Of a stretch of DNA of 64,000 nt, positions 20,345 to 32,911 are shown in pieces. Position numbers and translations under genes: made by a program. The notes beneath the pieces are model-generated. The model was not told the origin of the DNA. It did not search any database and saw only the letters and a list, made by a program, of their open reading frames with translations. Within the stretch, counting starts at the first letter, position 1. Each line of letters starts with the position of its first letter. Source of the stretch: Cytidiella melzeri (Eukaryota > Basidiomycota > Agaricomycetes > Polyporales > Irpicaceae); the NCBI GenBank assembly GCA_022592445.1, contig JABYQR010000045.1, forward strand, positions 1 to 64,000, read 5' to 3'.

Positions 20345-23300
20345 GACGATAGGATCAGGAGGTGGAGGTACGTCTTTGCCGTTGTCGTGCCAGGGACTTA
20401 GACGGTTGATATGGAAGACGGGATGGATTCGGAGATAGCTGGGGAGATCAAGTTTGTAATCGAGATCGCCACTGCGTTCGATGACCTTGTATGGGCCGAA
20501 TTGTCGAGGACCGAGTTTAGGGGTAGCCTGGTGGATCTGGACGTTCTTAGCGTTCAGCCAGACCATGTCCCCCACTTGGAAGACGTGTGGAGAGCGCTTC
20601 TCAGACTCGTAGAGTTGCTTCATCTTTTCTTTGCTTAGACAAAGAGCTGCTTTGGTCTCCTTGCGTACTTGAGCCATGTTGTCAAGGCGCTCATCGAGTG
20701 ATGGGATATTGCTTCGCTTGCCAACTGGTATGGTGAAGTCGGGGCAGTATCCGTAGATGACTTCAAACGGTTTTTGTGAATTACCCGCATGTACTCGCGA
20801 GTTGAGTGCAAACTCAGCCGCCGGCAGATGATCGACCCAATCGTCTTGTCGTTGCTGACAGAATAGACGCAGGTACTGTTCGATATCCTGGTTTTTGTGT
20901 TCGACTTTGCCATTTCCTTGCGAATGATAGGCGGTCGTAAAACCAGTCTCTATGCCTAAGCGGTGATAGAGCGCACGCATGAAGCACGCTGCAAACTGGG
21001 GTCCTCGGTCAGAGAACACCTTCTTGGGAATGCCGTGAAGTCGGAATACTTCTTTGTAGTGTAGATCGGCAATCCCCTCAGCGTTAACCTTAGTGGTAGT
21101 AGGGATGATGTGCGTTTGATCGGAGTAATGGTCGACGTAGACCGCGATCGAATCAAATCCCTTAGAAGGTGGTAGCTGAGTGATGAGATCTACTCCGACG
21201 TGTTCCCAAGGTCCAGCCGGAGTTTCCTGAGGCTGTAGTACTGCTTTAGGGTGCGGAGCTGACTTATAGCGTTGACAGCGATCACAACCTAGTACGTAAG
21301 TCTCAACGAAGGCATTCATCTTTGGCCACCAATAGTGTCGTGAGACTAGCTCTATGGTGCCGTGTTTGCCCGGATGACCAGCCGCAGGTGTGTCATGGCA
21401 AGATTTGACGATTTCGTGACGGAGCTCTTTGTTGTTAGGGATGTAGAGTTTTCCCTTGTAATAGATGAGCCCGTCACTCTCTTCCCATTCGAGTAAGCCG
21501 CCGACAAGTTTGCGAGGACCCTTCTTTCGAAGGGTAGCGAGAGCTTGTGCGACTTCTGCTTCTTGTTCTGTGCATTCTCGGATCTTTGATTCGAGCGGAG
21601 AAGCAGTGGCAAGTGCACTGGTGGCGAGGATGCGGAAGTGTTCCGGTTTCAGTACCACCTGATCCTTGTTGTCTTCTTCGTCCGTGACAGCGTGAGAGTG
21701 AAGACGAGAGAGAGGATCAGCGTGTATCATGGTACTACCGGGCTTGTGTACCAACACGAAGTCGAAGTCAGCCAAAAGTAATGACCAACGTGCTTGACGT
21801 CGAGTGAGGTGTTGCGCAGTCTTCCAGTACTGCAGGTTTGCGTGATCTGTCCAGATCTCAAACGGTTCCTTGAGCCCCTCAAGGTAGTGGCGCCAATCTT
21901 TGAGAGCCTCGGTGATGGCTAACATCTCCCGATCAAAGATTTCGTAGTTACGCTCTGCTTCAGTCATAGAGGCGGACCGGTAGGCGATAGGGTGGTAGAA
22001 TCCATCTTCCTTCGATTTCTGGGAGATGATTCCACCGGTCGCATAGCCCGAGGCATCGACTTCTAGACGTGTAGGGAGTTCAGGGTCCCAGACTGCCAAG
22101 ATAGGCTTAGTGGTAAAGGCCTTCTTTAGCAGCGTGAAGGCAGTCTCTTGTGCTGGACCCCAGACGAACGGTACGTCCTTCTTAGTCAGGTCGTGTAGAG
22201 GCCATGCGTGCTTTGAGAAGTCTTGAATGAAGCGGCGGTAGAAGTTGGCAAACCCGATGAATCCTCTGACTTCTTTGAGGTTCTTGGATGTGGGCCACGT
22301 AGAAACTGCTTGGACTTTGACAGGGTCCATAGCTACTTCGCCAGCGCGAATGATCAACCCGAGGTACTCGATCTCAGATTTCTCAAACTCGCACTTTTCC
22401 GGACAAAGATACAGATCGTGTTGCTGAAGTCGCTCGAGGACTTCGTGAACAACCTTGCGGTGCTCTGTCAGGTTGTTACTCCAGATTAAGATGTCATCTA
22501 GATAGACAGCCACCTTGCCCTTGGCCACGAGGTTGGCGAAGATGTTGTCCATCAGATCTTGGAAGGTAGCGGGTGAGTTCGTGAGACCGAAGAACATGAC
22601 CTTAGGTTCGAAGAGTCCTCAGTTGGTAACAAAAGCCGCTTTGTACTCATCTCCTTCTTTGATGCGGACATTGTGATATCCCCAACGAACATCAAACTTG
22701 GTGAAGATCTTTGCACCCTTGAGCTTGTTGATGATGTCGGTGGCAAGCGGTAGAGGGTAGCGGTTTTTCACAGTGATGTTGTTGAGTTTTTGATAGTCCT
22801 GAATAAGTCGGAGTTTGTTATCCTTCTTTTTGATGAAGAAGACTGGAGTAGCCATTGGAGACTTAGAAGGCGTGATGTAACCTTTTGATAGGTTTTCCTG
22901 AATGAACTTGTCAAGCTCGGCTTGTTTGTTCAGGGGCATAGGATAAACTTTTGATTTGATGGTCTCAGGAGCGTCTGGTTTGAGATCAATCAAATGGTCC
23001 CAGGGCTGATGCTGGGGTAGCCGATTAGACTCTTCCTCAGAGAAGACTTTAGCGTGTCTGTGGTACTCTGATGGAACGATGTCTTCGATGGAGCGCTGAG
23101 CTTTAGCTTCGTTTGCTTCGGCAGCAAGCTTAGTAGAGTAGGTGAAGCCGGCCATACACCAGACTTCGTCAGTGGTGTCTTGGATAATACCGGCTTTGAC
23201 CCACTGTCTACGTTCTTTGCGATTACTGTCAACCTTCTGGAAAGGTTTATCAGGAGATTCTTCCGAGCCGCTCGGAATTGTCATTTCTCCTTTTTCCCAG

Positions 23301-23785
23301 TTAACGGTAGGGTTTACGCGCTTGAGCCATGGTAGCCCAAGAATGACGTCTTCTGGACCTAAGTCCGTGACGAGAAACTCTGCCTTTTCCGTGTGATCTC
23401 CGACTGTGAGTGTAAGGCGAACGAAGTGCGTTAATCCGCCAGCTTTATTCTTGGTTCCGTCAATGTTATGCAATGAGATAACCCTTTCGAGCGGGTGCTG
23501 AATAATTTTATGCTTCTTGACGAACTGGTGACTGATGAATAAAGCCGTAGCTCCTGAATCAATCATAGCAGGAACGCGAATGCTTCTATTCAGACCTTTA
23601 ACTAGTACATGTACACGGAAATGAGATGAAAACCGATCTAGCAATGATATAGTACACGAGGAGATAGTAGACGAAGGGCAGGGGATAGACTTTGTACACG
23701 AAGATGACGAGGCAGAAGACGAGGAGAACAAGGACGGGGTATCAGGGGGACTCGCAGCTGCGGCTATGTCACGAGTCCTTTTCAA
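20342..23785 (-). pseudogene. Element C pol: protease, RT, RNase H, integrase (one in-frame stop)
   Basis: Near-intact, one frame with a single TGA at 22618-22616, where element G has CGA (Arg, a CpG). Protease: IDSGATALFISHQ (about 23565). [69 protein letters not shown] (about 22520-22495). RNase H: LEVDASGYATGG ... YEIFDREMLAI ... WTDHANLQY. Integrase: H-x-H zinc finger with CDRCQRYK, then D, D (FSDRGPQFA) and E (KVEHKNQDIEQYL) of the core. It overlaps gag: the frame opens at GAG's TTTTTTGA, consistent with -1 frameshifting. 389 + 751 codons are visible either side of the stop. Confidence 0.92.
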
Positions 23786-25029
23786 AAAACCGCGTTGATC
23801 TTAGCGGCCATTTCGTCCATCTGCTTCTTTTGCAGCTCTAGCATGTCTTTGAGAGCAGCAATTTTAGCATCCTTGTCATCAGACGCATCTTGCTTCGCTG
23901 CAGCAATGGTTGATGACGACGAGGTAGCAGCAACCTTTTGTCCCTTAGGGACGCCTTGGAGCCTTTTCAGGCAAACAGCCCCCCAATGACCGGTACCACC
24001 ACAGTGGTTACACACCGGGTCATCTGGGTGCTTGGAATCCCTCTTCTTGTGGCTTTCAGAACCACAAACCGAGCAGCACTTGCTCATCTCCTTCTTCCAT
24101 TTCTGGAAGATCTCTTGCTTGCCTAGCCCTGCGAAGAGCGCATCGAAGGAGGCAGAGAAACGGGAGGCGTCGATCTCCATAGCATTGGGATCGCGGAAGG
24201 CCTGCTGGTGGGACTTGCCGTGTCCCAACGAGCTGTCAACCATGACTTTGCCCGTGCTATTTCGCAGATCGGCGAGCTGAGCATCAACTGCTTCACACTG
24301 ATCCTTCAGTGCATCGTAAGTTGTAGCGCAGGTCTGGAAGTAAGAGACGCGCTGAAGGTACTCCGTACTCAAGCTCGACTTGAGACGGTCGAAAAGGTCC
24401 TGCTGGCTCCAGCCAGTGCGAGGGGCCCAAGTCTCGAACTCCGAGATGTGGGCAGCGAAGGTCTTGTTGCCCTGCTTCATGCCGGCAACCTTGGTCTTGG
24501 CCTCCATGACTGCGTCAATAGGCTCAAATTTGGCCTTGAAGGCCTCGATAAACGTGTCCCAGCTATTTCCAAACGCTGGTTTGCTGCTAGCTAGCTCCTC
24601 GATGTGAGGACGAGCCCAATCAGCAGCGTCTTCCTGCATGAAGGACAGGGCGCTTGTAATGAGTTTATGAGGATCAAAGATCCTCGCGCCGTTGTTGTCC
24701 AATCGGACCTGGCCTTGGGCGTCTTGTTGGAAGAACACTTTGCCCTGGTTCTGGGCCCAGACTATGAATGCGTGACAGAACAGCCTTGCCTCCGAGGATG
24801 TCTTTCCCTTGAATGACACCGGCTTTTCTACGATACTCCGTTCCCTGGAGCCATGAGTGGCGGCGGCAGTTGCGATGGGTTGTACGGCTGCCAGAGCAGC
24901 AACTTGATTGGTGAGGTCCACCATTCTCTGTGTAAGGATGCCGAACATGTTGAGAATGTCCTGGGCGCTCAAGTTGGCGGCGACAGCTGGGGCAGGGTCA
25001 GGAGCATTGTTCTGCTGATTCTGGTCCAT
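23782..25029 (-). CDS. Element C gag, 415 aa
   Basis: The ATG at 25029 (MDQNQQ) matches the position and length of G gag (415 aa each). The frame stays open upstream to 25317, but that part crosses into element D's LTR at 25293. Blocks: a Leu-rich N-terminal helix, RERSIVEKPVSFKGKTSSEAR, ALSFMQEDAADWARPHIEEL, MEIDASRFSASF, then CSVCGSESHKKRDSKHPDD and a canonical CCHC knuckle CNHCGGTGHWGAVC. A C-terminal coiled-coil-like segment (LKDMLELQKKQMDEMAAKIN) precedes the stop. Binds element RNA and forms particles in this family. Intact ORF. Confidence 0.92.
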   Translation of the reverse strand: MDQNQQNNAPDPAPAVAANLSAQDILNMFGILTQRMVDLTNQVAALAAVQPIATAAATHGSRERSIVEKPVSFKGKTSSEARLFCHAFIVWAQNQGKVFFQQDAQGQVRLDNNGARIFDPHKLITSALSFMQEDAADWARPHIEELASSKPAFGNSWDTFIEAFKAKFEPIDAVMEAKTKVAGMKQGNKTFAAHISEFETWAPRTGWSQQDLFDRLKSSLSTEYLQRVSYFQTCATTYDALKDQCEAVDAQLADLRNSTGKVMVDSSLGHGKSHQQAFRDPNAMEIDASRFSASFDALFAGLGKQEIFQKWKKEMSKCCSVCGSESHKKRDSKHPDDPVCNHCGGTGHWGAVCLKRLQGVPKGQKVAATSSSSTIAAAKQDASDDKDAKIAALKDMLELQKKQMDEMAAKINAVF

Positions 25030-25287
25030 GTCTTCCTTAGTGATAAGACGACGATTTTCTTCGGTCGGAGTCTGGTGGTGCTCAAAGTATTTGCTGTTGA
25101 CCACTTCTGTTGGGTCTGCCTGAGTGTACCAATTTGGACACGGTTGTTCGTCACACTCATAGAATATGCCTTCGTAGAAGTGGTCGTCTGTGACCGCGCT
25201 CGAATCGAAGAAGTGTATGCAATTATCACAAATCAGGCTTTTTGAAGACGTGGTAGGCAAAACTTCTGGACTATATAATCCAGTCGA
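25030..25287 (-). other. Open region upstream of element C gag
   Basis: The frame upstream of the gag ATG contains FYECDEQPCPNWYTQADP, related to CEVQPCPNRYNRVEYF in element E. Element G lacks most of this stretch (only ~40 bp separate ORF1 stop and gag ATG), so it is not essential for gag to remain open. It could be an N-terminal extension of gag or untranslated leader. Confidence 0.5.
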
Positions 25288-25293
25288 AGTAGC

Positions 25294-26018
25294 TGTAACA
25301 GTTAAGGTTACACTCACCAGATAGTTGTTAAACTTGAAGGGGAGATAGTGAGATAGAGTGTAAGAGGTGTGGTGAGCGAAGTACTGGAGAGTACAAGGTA
25401 GTCCTTTATCAACAGAGTGGATAAGACTGAGGGGATATGCCCTCAGGGGTGCCTCTATATATACATGAAGGGGAGGACCCCAGGTACTACCCTAAGACCC
25501 CTAATACCTACATGAGTAAGCGAAGTAATCTACCTTACTAAGCATGCCCTATGCCCTAGTGGTGCCACTTCAATAATCAACCAATAGCAATTGTTCCCAT
25601 GACCTGACCCCATGACCCAGCTCCAAGGCTAGACTTGTTCTAGCTTGTTCTAAGACAAGGCTAGACTTTTCCAGAAGGTTCTATGAACTATGACATCATC
25701 TAATGGAATGTTCTATACTATGACATCATAGTTCCAGCAAGTTCCACAAGGTTCCAGAGAGTTCTATCATGTGATACACAGATAAGGAAAGGAGCGCATC
25801 AGCGCATCAGAGACAGGAGGCGCATCAGCGCATCAATTGATAGGCACTGAGAATAAGCGCCGGAATAGGCGCCTGATAAGCGCCAGATAAGCACTGGATA
25901 AGCGCCTAAATAGACGCCGGATAAGCGCTGGATAAGCGCTTGACAAGCGCTTAAATATTCCCAATAATACCGTTGCCTGGTAAGGCAAGTCTTGTAGAAA
26001 CATTGAAAATCTGTGACA
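25294..26018 (-). repeat. 3' LTR of element D (family 2, 725 bp)
   Basis: Plus-strand ends TGTAACAG...TCTGTGACA. Between 25874 and 25949 there are five GATAAG motifs in about 75 bp, within a GCGC-rich array. TATA at about 25456-25464. Confidence 0.95.
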
Positions 26019-26253
26019 TTACCCCCCCTTCTTGCTTTGAACTCCGTGCAAAGAGTTTTGAACGAACACCTTGGTCATTGAGTCCACTTTTTCACCATTG
26101 TCAAGAGGGTGCCTAAGCAATTCCGAGTGACTCTAGCGGCTTCTACCGACGCCCCTGACGGGGTTCACACCTCATTGGCTGATGGTAGTCTAGTCCGTAC
26201 CCTCCTCGGTTGCGTCATTGGATCGTGGATGATCCTTGGTGTGTTGTTGTGAC

Positions 26254-29200
26254 TTATACACAGTAAATCGTAGCTGAGCGTATAGCTCGGGGATGATCGT
26301 CGTAGAATTTCTTGATCGCTTCTTGAGCGTGCGTGATGTTTTCTACAGGTTCCCACGTGTCGTCGTTCGGTCCGTAGCCTTTCCAGCGTATATAATACTG
26401 AAGCTTTTTGGCACGACCTGTACGTCTTGACTTGAGAATCTTCTCGACTTCGTATTCTTCTTCTCCGTCGATGATATCTGGCGGAGGCATCTCCAGCTTT
26501 TGGCCTTCGAATTCAGGTTCGTTGTACGGTACTAACTTGCTTGCATGGAATACAGGGTGTATCCTTGGTAAACGTTCGGGCCATTCTAGTCTGAATGTAA
26601 CCGGCGAGAGCTTTTCAGCAATCTTGAATGGGCCATAGTACTTGGCTGACAGCTTATGTCCAGATTTTTGGTAGTCTCTCAGATCTAGCATGACCTGATC
26701 GCCTTTGTTGAAGGGGACCTTCTGGACGTGCTTGTCATAGTACCACTTCATGCGTTCAGCCGCAAGTTGTAACGCCGCCTTAGCATGCTCTTGAGCTTGC
26801 AAGCGGTTCCACATGATGTCATTCATGTCAGACCTTTTCAGGTCCTTAGTGAGCATTGGACCAGCTCTAGGGTGTCTGCCGTATTCGAGGTAAAAAGGCG
26901 AGTGCTTAGTTCCCTCGTGCGCTGCATTGTTGTATGCAAACTCAGCCGAGCTGAGCAGTCTAGCCCAGTCGTCGTGTAGTTGATCAACGTAACAACGCAG
27001 ATACTGTTCGAGCGTTTGATTAACTCGTTCAGTTTGACCATCAGTCTGCGGATGATATGCGGTAGTCATTGTAGATTCTATCCCTAGCATTTTACACCAT
27101 TCCTGGAATAAATCTGCTGCGAATTGTGGACCTCGGTCGGAAATGATCTGCAAAGGTAACCCATGAAGGGTCCAGACTCTCTCGTAGAGTAGAGCTGCAA
27201 GATCTTTTGCCGAGAACTCGTTTACAATAGGGAAGAAGTGCGCCCTTTTAGTGAGGCGGTCTACAACTACGCAGATAGCATTGAAGCCATCAGACTCCGG
27301 TAACTGAGTAATCAAGTCGACAGTCATGATATCCCATGGTTCAGCCGGAACCGGATTAGGGATGAGTGGTCCATAAGGCTGTTGCGGACGAGTCTTCATC
27401 CGCTGACATGTGTCACAGCCTGTCACATATTTCTTGACATCAGTGGTTAAACCTGGCCACCAGTAGTTTCTCGAGATCAGTTCGTACGTTTTCCATCTGC
27501 CAGGATGTCCGGCAGAAGGTAGATCGTGATGCATCTGGATGATTTGGCGTCTCAGATCTAATTTCTGATCTTTGGGGATGTAGACTTTTCCACGGTATAG
27601 GAGTAATCCGTTCTCAAAATTCCATTCCTCTAGTGATTTCTTGAACTCCCTAGGACCAGAGTTAAGTAACTGCTGATAGTCCTTGGTAACTTCGTCGTTC
27701 ATGAGTGCTTCCTTGACCCGTCTTAGGATTTCATCATCGTTGATAGGCGAGTCATGAGAGTTTTCGATAGCAGAGATGGCAAAAAACTCGGGTTTAAGGA
27801 GAATTTTGTCCTCGTTATCGGAATTTACCCCCTCTTCATGATCTGGCCTCCTGGACAGAGGATCTGCGGTAAGCATGGTCTTTCCGGGTTTGTGCCGGAG
27901 CACGAAATTGAATCGCGTGAGGTATAACGCCCATCGCGCTTGTCTCCGAGTCAGCTTCTGGGCATTCCTGAAATATGTCAGGTTTTGGTGATCCGACCAT
28001 ATTTCTACGGTAATCGGATGTCCCTCCAGATGTTGACGATACTCTTCCAGGGCGCGGATAATAGCCAACAACTCTTTATCGTATATCTCATAATTACGTT
28101 CATGGACTTGAGTGATTTAGAGTAGAAGGCTACTGGATGCCACAGCTTGTCAGCTGGGTCCAGTTGTGATAGTACCGCTCCTGTAGCAAAGTCGCTAGCG
28201 TCTGTTTCCAGACGGAAAGGGTTTTCGTCATCTGGTATCCTCAGAATGGGTGCTGACGTAAAAGCCTGTTTCAGACTTTGGAAGGCCTGTTCCTGAGCAT
28301 CTTTCCAGATCCAGGGTTGGTCCTTCTTTGTAAGAATAGTGAGCGGTTTGCATGTTTAGCAAAGTCCTTGATGAAACGCCGATAGAAATTGGCGAAGCCT
28401 AAGAAGGCTTGGACTTGCTTAACCTTTTCAGGTCGCGGCCACTCAGTAACTCCGGTGAGTTTGGCTGGATCCATCTCGATGTGTCCGTGAGAAATGATCA
28501 TGCCTAGGTACTCAATGCGATCTTTTTCAAAAAAGCATTTTTCCGGTTTGGCAAATAGATCGTTCTCGCGTAGACGCTTGAGCACTTCCTGTGTGATGCG
28601 ACGGTTTTCCTTCTTGTCTTCTGTGAAGATGAGGATGTCGTCGAGATACACCATGACATGTCCTTCTAAGATCAAATCACTCAGAATTTCATTCATCATG
28701 GCTTGGAACGTCGCAGGTGCGTTGCTGAAACCGAAATACATCACCTTGGCTTCGAAAAGACCACGGTGTGTGATGAACGCCGTCTTCCATTCGTCACCCT
28801 TTCGGATGCGAACGTTATTGTATCCCCATCTAAGATCAATCTTTGAGAAGACCTTAGCCTTGCTTAACGAATTGATTAAATCGTTGATGCGAGGTATGGG
28901 GTACCGGTTTTTCACCGTGATGTCGTTCAGTTTTCGGTAGTCTTGCACAAGCGCAACGAGCCATCTTTCTTCTTGACGAAGAACACAGGTGCTGCAATCG
29001 GACTTTTCGATTTGCGGATGTAACCTTTTCGGAGTTCCTCTTCGATCCATTGATCTAGAGAATTCTTTTCCATTGGAGACAGCGGGTATAGTTTAGCCGC
29101 TTTGGGAAGGGAGGCACCTTCCTCAAATTCGATCGCGTGATCGTACGGTTTGCGTAACGGCATGCGTTCTGATTTTTTCTTTGAAAAGACGTCACCAAAT

Positions 29201-29935
29201 TCCCAAGATATTTGGTACTAATGGCTTCCAATTGACGGATTCTTGTTCGTCAAAGCCGTCTTCAAAGCCCTCATCTTCCTTTCCAGAAAGTTCAGCGATT
29301 ATTTCTGCTATTTCTTGGTCTTCTGGATCGTCTAAGTCAATCCAGTGGATGTGAGGGTTGTCCGGGTCGACACTTCCTATTCCGTCCAGGTTGTCTGACA
29401 CCGAACGTCCCTTAGGTAACTCAAGCTCATCGATCTCTTCTTGAGTTACAGTGATGTTTTTACGAGCTCTTGGGGCACAGAGTTCAGGACATCTGGTAAA
29501 TCTCCACTCGCCATTTGCCCAATCTATCTCCGGATTGTGGCGGCGTAAGAAGGTCATCCCGATAATCATTTGTTTACTACCGAGATCAGTAACGAGCATG
29601 TGTTGTCTTGCTCTGTGCGAACCTATTTCTAGGTATGCACGTACTGAGTGAGTGATTTGACCATCTTTATTGGGAGTACCGTCGACGTTGATGACGTTAA
29701 ACGGTGATGCCAGTTGATTTGTTACCAGATTGTTACTTTCAACCACTGACTTACTGATGAACGTGGTTGTGGCTCCTGAATCTACCAGAGCTTCGACCTG
29801 CACTTTCTTTCCATATACCCAAATTGTAACCGGTAGAAAAAATGAATTCTTTGAACGCGCTACATTTTTGACAGTATCTACGGTACAAAGATCGAGGGTA
29901 TCAGGGCCTAAGCGTTCATGTTCGCAGGGAGTCAC
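26254..29935 (-). pseudogene. Element D pol: protease, RT, RNase H, integrase, chromodomain
   Basis: Protease frame 29935-29192 has ALVDSGATTTFIS. A frame change near 29190 leads into [19 protein letters not shown] (29040-28990), [44 protein letters not shown] (about 28655-28630). RT ends near 28271 after another frame change. The 605-codon frame 28071-26254 covers the end of RNase H, the HHCC zinc finger (HPGRWKTYELISRNYWW...CDTCQRMK), the DDE core (VDLITQLP, SDRGPQFA, TDGQTERVNQTLEQYL), a GPY/F-type module (KYYGPFKI) and a C-terminal chromodomain (LQYYIRWKGYGPNDDTWEP). The domain set is complete, but two or three shifts break the polyprotein. Confidence 0.9.
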
Positions 29936-29939
29936 ATGA

Positions 29940-31389
29940 CGCTTCGGAAAAAATCCTTGCCCTTGGTCGGCTTTTTCCCTTTACCCTTGTCAGGGGACGG
30001 GTGAGGAGTCGAAGGTTCATCATCTTCCGTTGGAACCTCCTCAATATGAGCCGCCAACTCTAGGCGCGCGGTATTAACATTTTTTGTTTAGACGACGAGG
30101 CTTTAGGGGCTTCTGCCTCGCTGTCTGTTCCTGAGTCCTCGCATCTGCTGCCCGAATCTTCTTCGGCGCCGAAGACTTTCCATCCTTCTTCACCTCCTTC
30201 TTCTTTCATCGGGCTTCTTCTTCAGGCCGTTGAGGTTGCACTCATCCGTATTATGTCCTTTCGACTTATGGATGTGGCAGAACTTTTCCGACTTTTCAGT
30301 CGAATTTACCTCTTTGCCTTTGCCCTTGTTCCGCTTCTCGTTCTTCTTCTTCTTTTTATCCGCAGCGTCCACCTCCATAGGAGTGGACGTATCCTTTTCC
30401 TTTGCAAAGATCTGGCCCTGCGCTTTCTCCGGATAGACCTTCTTGTGATGTCCAACAAGAGGTCGAGGAACTGGGCCAAGTAGTCGGAATTTGATTTTCA
30501 TCTTTTCCAATCATGACCAGCCGCATGTCCTTCTCGATGACGTGCTTGAGCTTATGAATAAGCAAGTCGTCTTCGTATCCTGAGAGTCTGCCAAGTGTAC
30601 GGAAGCGTTCGCGTACTTGACAAAGTTCTTGTGTGCCAGATCTGTATTGTTAACAAGGCATTAAGCTCCTTTCGAGCCCCTCCTTGTCGTCCCGTTGACC
30701 GTATTGTACCTTGAGCTCGTTCTCGAACTCTTCCCACGTTCCGATTGTCTGACCCTTCGTCAGCTTCTTGATCCACGGCTCCATGTATTGAGCCGCCGCG
30801 CCTGAGAGCCGGTTCATCGCGACGGCAATACGTTGCCTGTCAGTAGCAACGTTCTCGTGGACAAGCCACAGAGAGATTTTGTTCAACCACTCGTTGAACT
30901 TGACCTTGCCGTCAGTGCCGTTGAACTCCGGGGGTTCGCCAATCTTGGGCTGGCGCGAGGATCCTCCTTGTCCTTGAGACAAGGGAAGCTGGTTGATCTG
31001 GTTGACCACATTTGTGATCGTCGTTTTGACCATATCCAGGTCAGTGTCCATCCGCTGGACTTGGGTGTCAGCAGCGGACTGCGAATATAGGTCTTGAGCG
31101 ACCTTATCGACGTATTCCTGGAGGTTATCCTCCAGGAGGGACAGCTGGTTGTTCCAGATAAGAACCATTTGATTCATCATATTGTGGACGATGGCAGCAG
31201 TTGCTCCACCTTCAACCGTACGAGTAAAAGCCCTTTGGGCCGTGTTTAGGTTGTGGAAGATATGCTGCTCAAAGTTCTCAACTGAAGGGTTGTAGACAAT
31301 CGGCGTAATTTTGCCGAAAGGAACAGAGTGGGTGAGGTTGAAGCAGCAGCGGGGGCAGCGTTGGATCCGGCGTTGGATTGAGAGGCCAT
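29940..31389 (-). pseudogene. Element D gag, frameshifted
   Basis: A likely ATG at 31389 begins a frame that is lost within 50 codons. The main capsid frame is 31180-30650 (FNGTDGKVKFNEWLNKISLWL, YMEPWIKKLTKGQTIGTWEEFENELK). Further parts are in the frame ending at 30190, with a Lys-rich tract and CHIHKSKGHNTDEC, a zinc knuckle whose second ligand is His (C-x2-H-x4-H-x4-C). It differs in sequence from family 1 gag, so D is a distinct lineage. Confidence 0.75.
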
Positions 31390-31558
31390 TGCTTCTAATT
31401 TCTTAGTTAGCAAAGGATAAGCGAAATACTATTTCTAGTATAAGAAGAAGAGAAACACCACTTTTCACACATTGAACTCTTGTCAGAGTTGTTTTCACAC
31501 ATTAAATCCTTTTCAGGAGTTGTCACCGAGTAAAATGAGGCTTGTCAGCCCATACATT

Positions 31559-32335
31559 TTATTCCATTTCCGCATATACAAAGGCGTTCATGTCGAACAG
31601 CCCTTCTAGCAATTCTAGTATGTAACCCCATCTCCGATGTATGTCTACAAAACTAATCCTGCCTAAACTCTTCAAGTCCTTTTTCAACATCCTCCATTCC
31701 CTATTCGTCATCTTGTCCGTGTGATTCTCCTTGAACCACTGTTCAACCATGAATACACGGCCGATCAGCAGCTGAGCTTTCTCCCTGCGAGTGTTGAGCT
31801 GGTGGTTAGATGATTGCCCACCACTCGAGAAGGAGGCGTCCAGCTTCTTGAGCACAGGTTCAAGCCTTTGACAGGCGCTGTGATCATCGGTTCGAACTCC
31901 TGTTGACGAAGCATAAGCTTCGTCTTTACGGAAGTGGAGAGAGGCGGGGAGCGGATGGGAGTGGGAATGTAAGCGCGTTGGTTGCGCTCTTCGATACGCT
32001 GGAGAAGGGTAAGCTTTTCAGCCTTTCCTTCTCCTGCTTCTCGATCCGGTCGAGAAGGCTGAGTTGAGACATGAGGTGGGAGACCTTTCTCATGCGGTCC
32101 TGGTCTCCTCATGCTCAATGGTGGTGCGAGCCTGCTCCTCGAGGTCGATCCTCTTGATGAGAGGCTTGTTATCGGGGTACTTGAGCCGGCGAGGCTTGCC
32201 AGCGTCTTTGAACTTGTCGAGTGTCTCCTTGGAGACTGTGAGGCGTTCTTGAAGTCCAGTGACTTCATTGCGGACGGGAATGGAGTAGGGGGCCTTGCGG
32301 CCAGACCTAGCAGCGATGAAGCGGGAAATCGGCAT
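31559..32335 (-). pseudogene. Element D ORF1 (conserved pre-gag ORF), frameshifted
   Basis: ATG 32335 (caccATGcc context; MPISRF). The first frame runs to about 32090, then sequence continues in two other frames to the stop at 31559, about 260 codons in all. The C-terminal block REWRMLKKDLKSLGRISFVDI lines up with REWQLLDWGCKAIGKVSFKQL of element G ORF1. Position (between the 5' LTR and gag) and length (242 in G) also match. I know of no domain name for it. Confidence 0.6.
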
Positions 32336-32897
32336 GGTGACTGTGTGACAGTGTGTGATGAGCTTGACAGCTCAGTGGTGTGCGGAACAAATCTCCATAA
32401 AGGAGAGGTCCTGTGTGTGCGTGGGGTAGTGCCGGCGTCGGCCTGGACTCTCTCTCCAGGTCCGGTGGTGTATAGGATCTCCGTCACGGTTCCACCCGTG
32501 CGGCAAATGGTTGGCGGATCAGTATTACACTGACCCTAAGTCCGGCCAGAACAAGTTACCCGTCTTCGTGCCTAGGCACTCATGGGCTTCAAGTCCTGTT
32601 GTCTAGCTCTTATAACGAGCTGTCTGACACCAGACTCCACTATCGCCTGTGGGGAGGCACACTTTCATCATGTTGGCATAATGCCAACCCCTGCTCTGAT
32701 CAGCTCTAGGAGCGTCGGGCGAGAGGGTGATTCAAGTTGTGCACATCAAGGCAAAGCCTAGACATGACTACCACTTAAAGCCTATGGTCCGGCTACCTCT
32801 ATTTCTAGAGGTTTGTAAGGGGCCCACGCACAGGCACAAGACCTAGAAGAAAGGGGAAAGAAACCTCCAGCACGTCCAAGACGTGAGGGAGTAGGGG

Positions 32898-32909
32898 CAG
32901 TCTTATCCA
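32898..32909 (-). other. Predicted self-complementary primer-binding site, element D
   Basis: Minus strand: LTR end, TT, TGGATAAGACTG. The same twelve bases are inside the LTR at 33036-33047, about 30 nt downstream of the TATATATA at 33072-33080 (minus reading). Confidence 0.7.
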
Positions 32910-32911
32910 AA

